Source: Nitrospirota bacterium
GTDB taxonomy: Bacteria; Nitrospirota; Nitrospiria; Nitrospirales; UBA8639
Length of the DNA: 5,339 nucleotides
Assembly (NCBI GenBank): GCA_003228495.1
Contig: QIDY01000218.1
Span: forward strand, 1-5,339
Direction: 5' to 3'
Shown: positions 5,304-5,339 of the stretch, in pieces
Position numbering within the stretch: the stretch's first letter is position 1
How the letters are laid out: each line of letters opens with the position of its first letter
Program-made: the position numbers and the translations under genes
The notes under the pieces: generated by a model
Told to the model about the DNA's origin: nothing
Databases searched by the model: none
Seen by the model: only the letters and a program-made list of their open reading frames with translations

Positions 5304-5339
5304 TCGTCATTCCGGCTAGTCTTTGAGCCTACCCCTGCA
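5304..5339. repeat. Possible start of a dispersed 'CGTCATTCC' type repeat, cut by the window edge
   Basis: TCGTCATTCCGGC at 5304-5316 followed by GGCT-N8-AGCC (5314-5329) resembles the left side of short palindromic dispersed repeats of the form CGTCATTCC...GGAAT found in many bacterial genomes. Only one side is visible and no second copy occurs in the window, so the identification is tentative. Confidence 0.2.

Noticed and set aside
1..5339. CRISPR array, tRNA, rRNA, insertion sequence or phage genes
   Set aside because: No regularly spaced repeats, cloverleaf-forming segments, transposase motifs or terminal inverted repeats were seen on either strand.

Overview
The window reads as ordinary bacterial chromosome from a Gram-negative organism. 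It has short intergenic gaps, Shine-Dalgarno sites before most genes, a Sec-type exported small protein and a polytopic inner-membrane protein. Base composition is close to balanced. No gene settles the taxonomy. The protein mix and an edge motif resembling dispersed 'CGTCATTCC' repeats would suit a Nitrospirota- or proteobacteria-like genome, but that is a weak guess.

Layout, left to right. Positions 3-188 hold an open frame cut by the window edge, possibly the tail of a + strand gene. A hairpin terminator at 224-251 follows the 3' end of a minus-strand DEAD-box RNA helicase of the RhlE type (289-1545). A 260-bp divergent gap with a TCGCGA-N5-TCGCGA element separates it from a cysteine-type glutathione peroxidase (1806-2315, +). 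Next is a 92-residue exported, six-cysteine, lysine/glycine-rich protein resembling BufA2-type bufferin metallophores (2482-2760, +). It converges, across a very strong hairpin (2786-2822), on a minus-strand pair: a DUF1326 protein (3778-4413) and a DUF2182 membrane protein (2865-3665), transcribed in that order. Divergent from that pair, two + strand genes of unknown function follow: a 119-residue hydrophilic protein (4693-5052) and a 30-residue, extremely basic miniprotein with an excellent ribosome binding site (5116-5208). The right edge holds GC-rich inverted repeats and the possible start of a dispersed repeat.

How the genes may work together: helicase and peroxidase look like housekeeping or stress functions. 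The most interesting part is 2482-4413. A putative metal-sequestering periplasmic peptide lies back to back with DUF1326/DUF2182, two Cys/His-rich families often found side by side and suspected of metal handling. This suggests a copper or other soft-metal homeostasis locus. The MNIO (DUF692) enzyme that would modify a true bufferin is not in the window, so the idea is inference. The unexplained hairpins between the DUF1326 and DUF2182 genes and the two uncharacterised small proteins on the right are the other points worth following.
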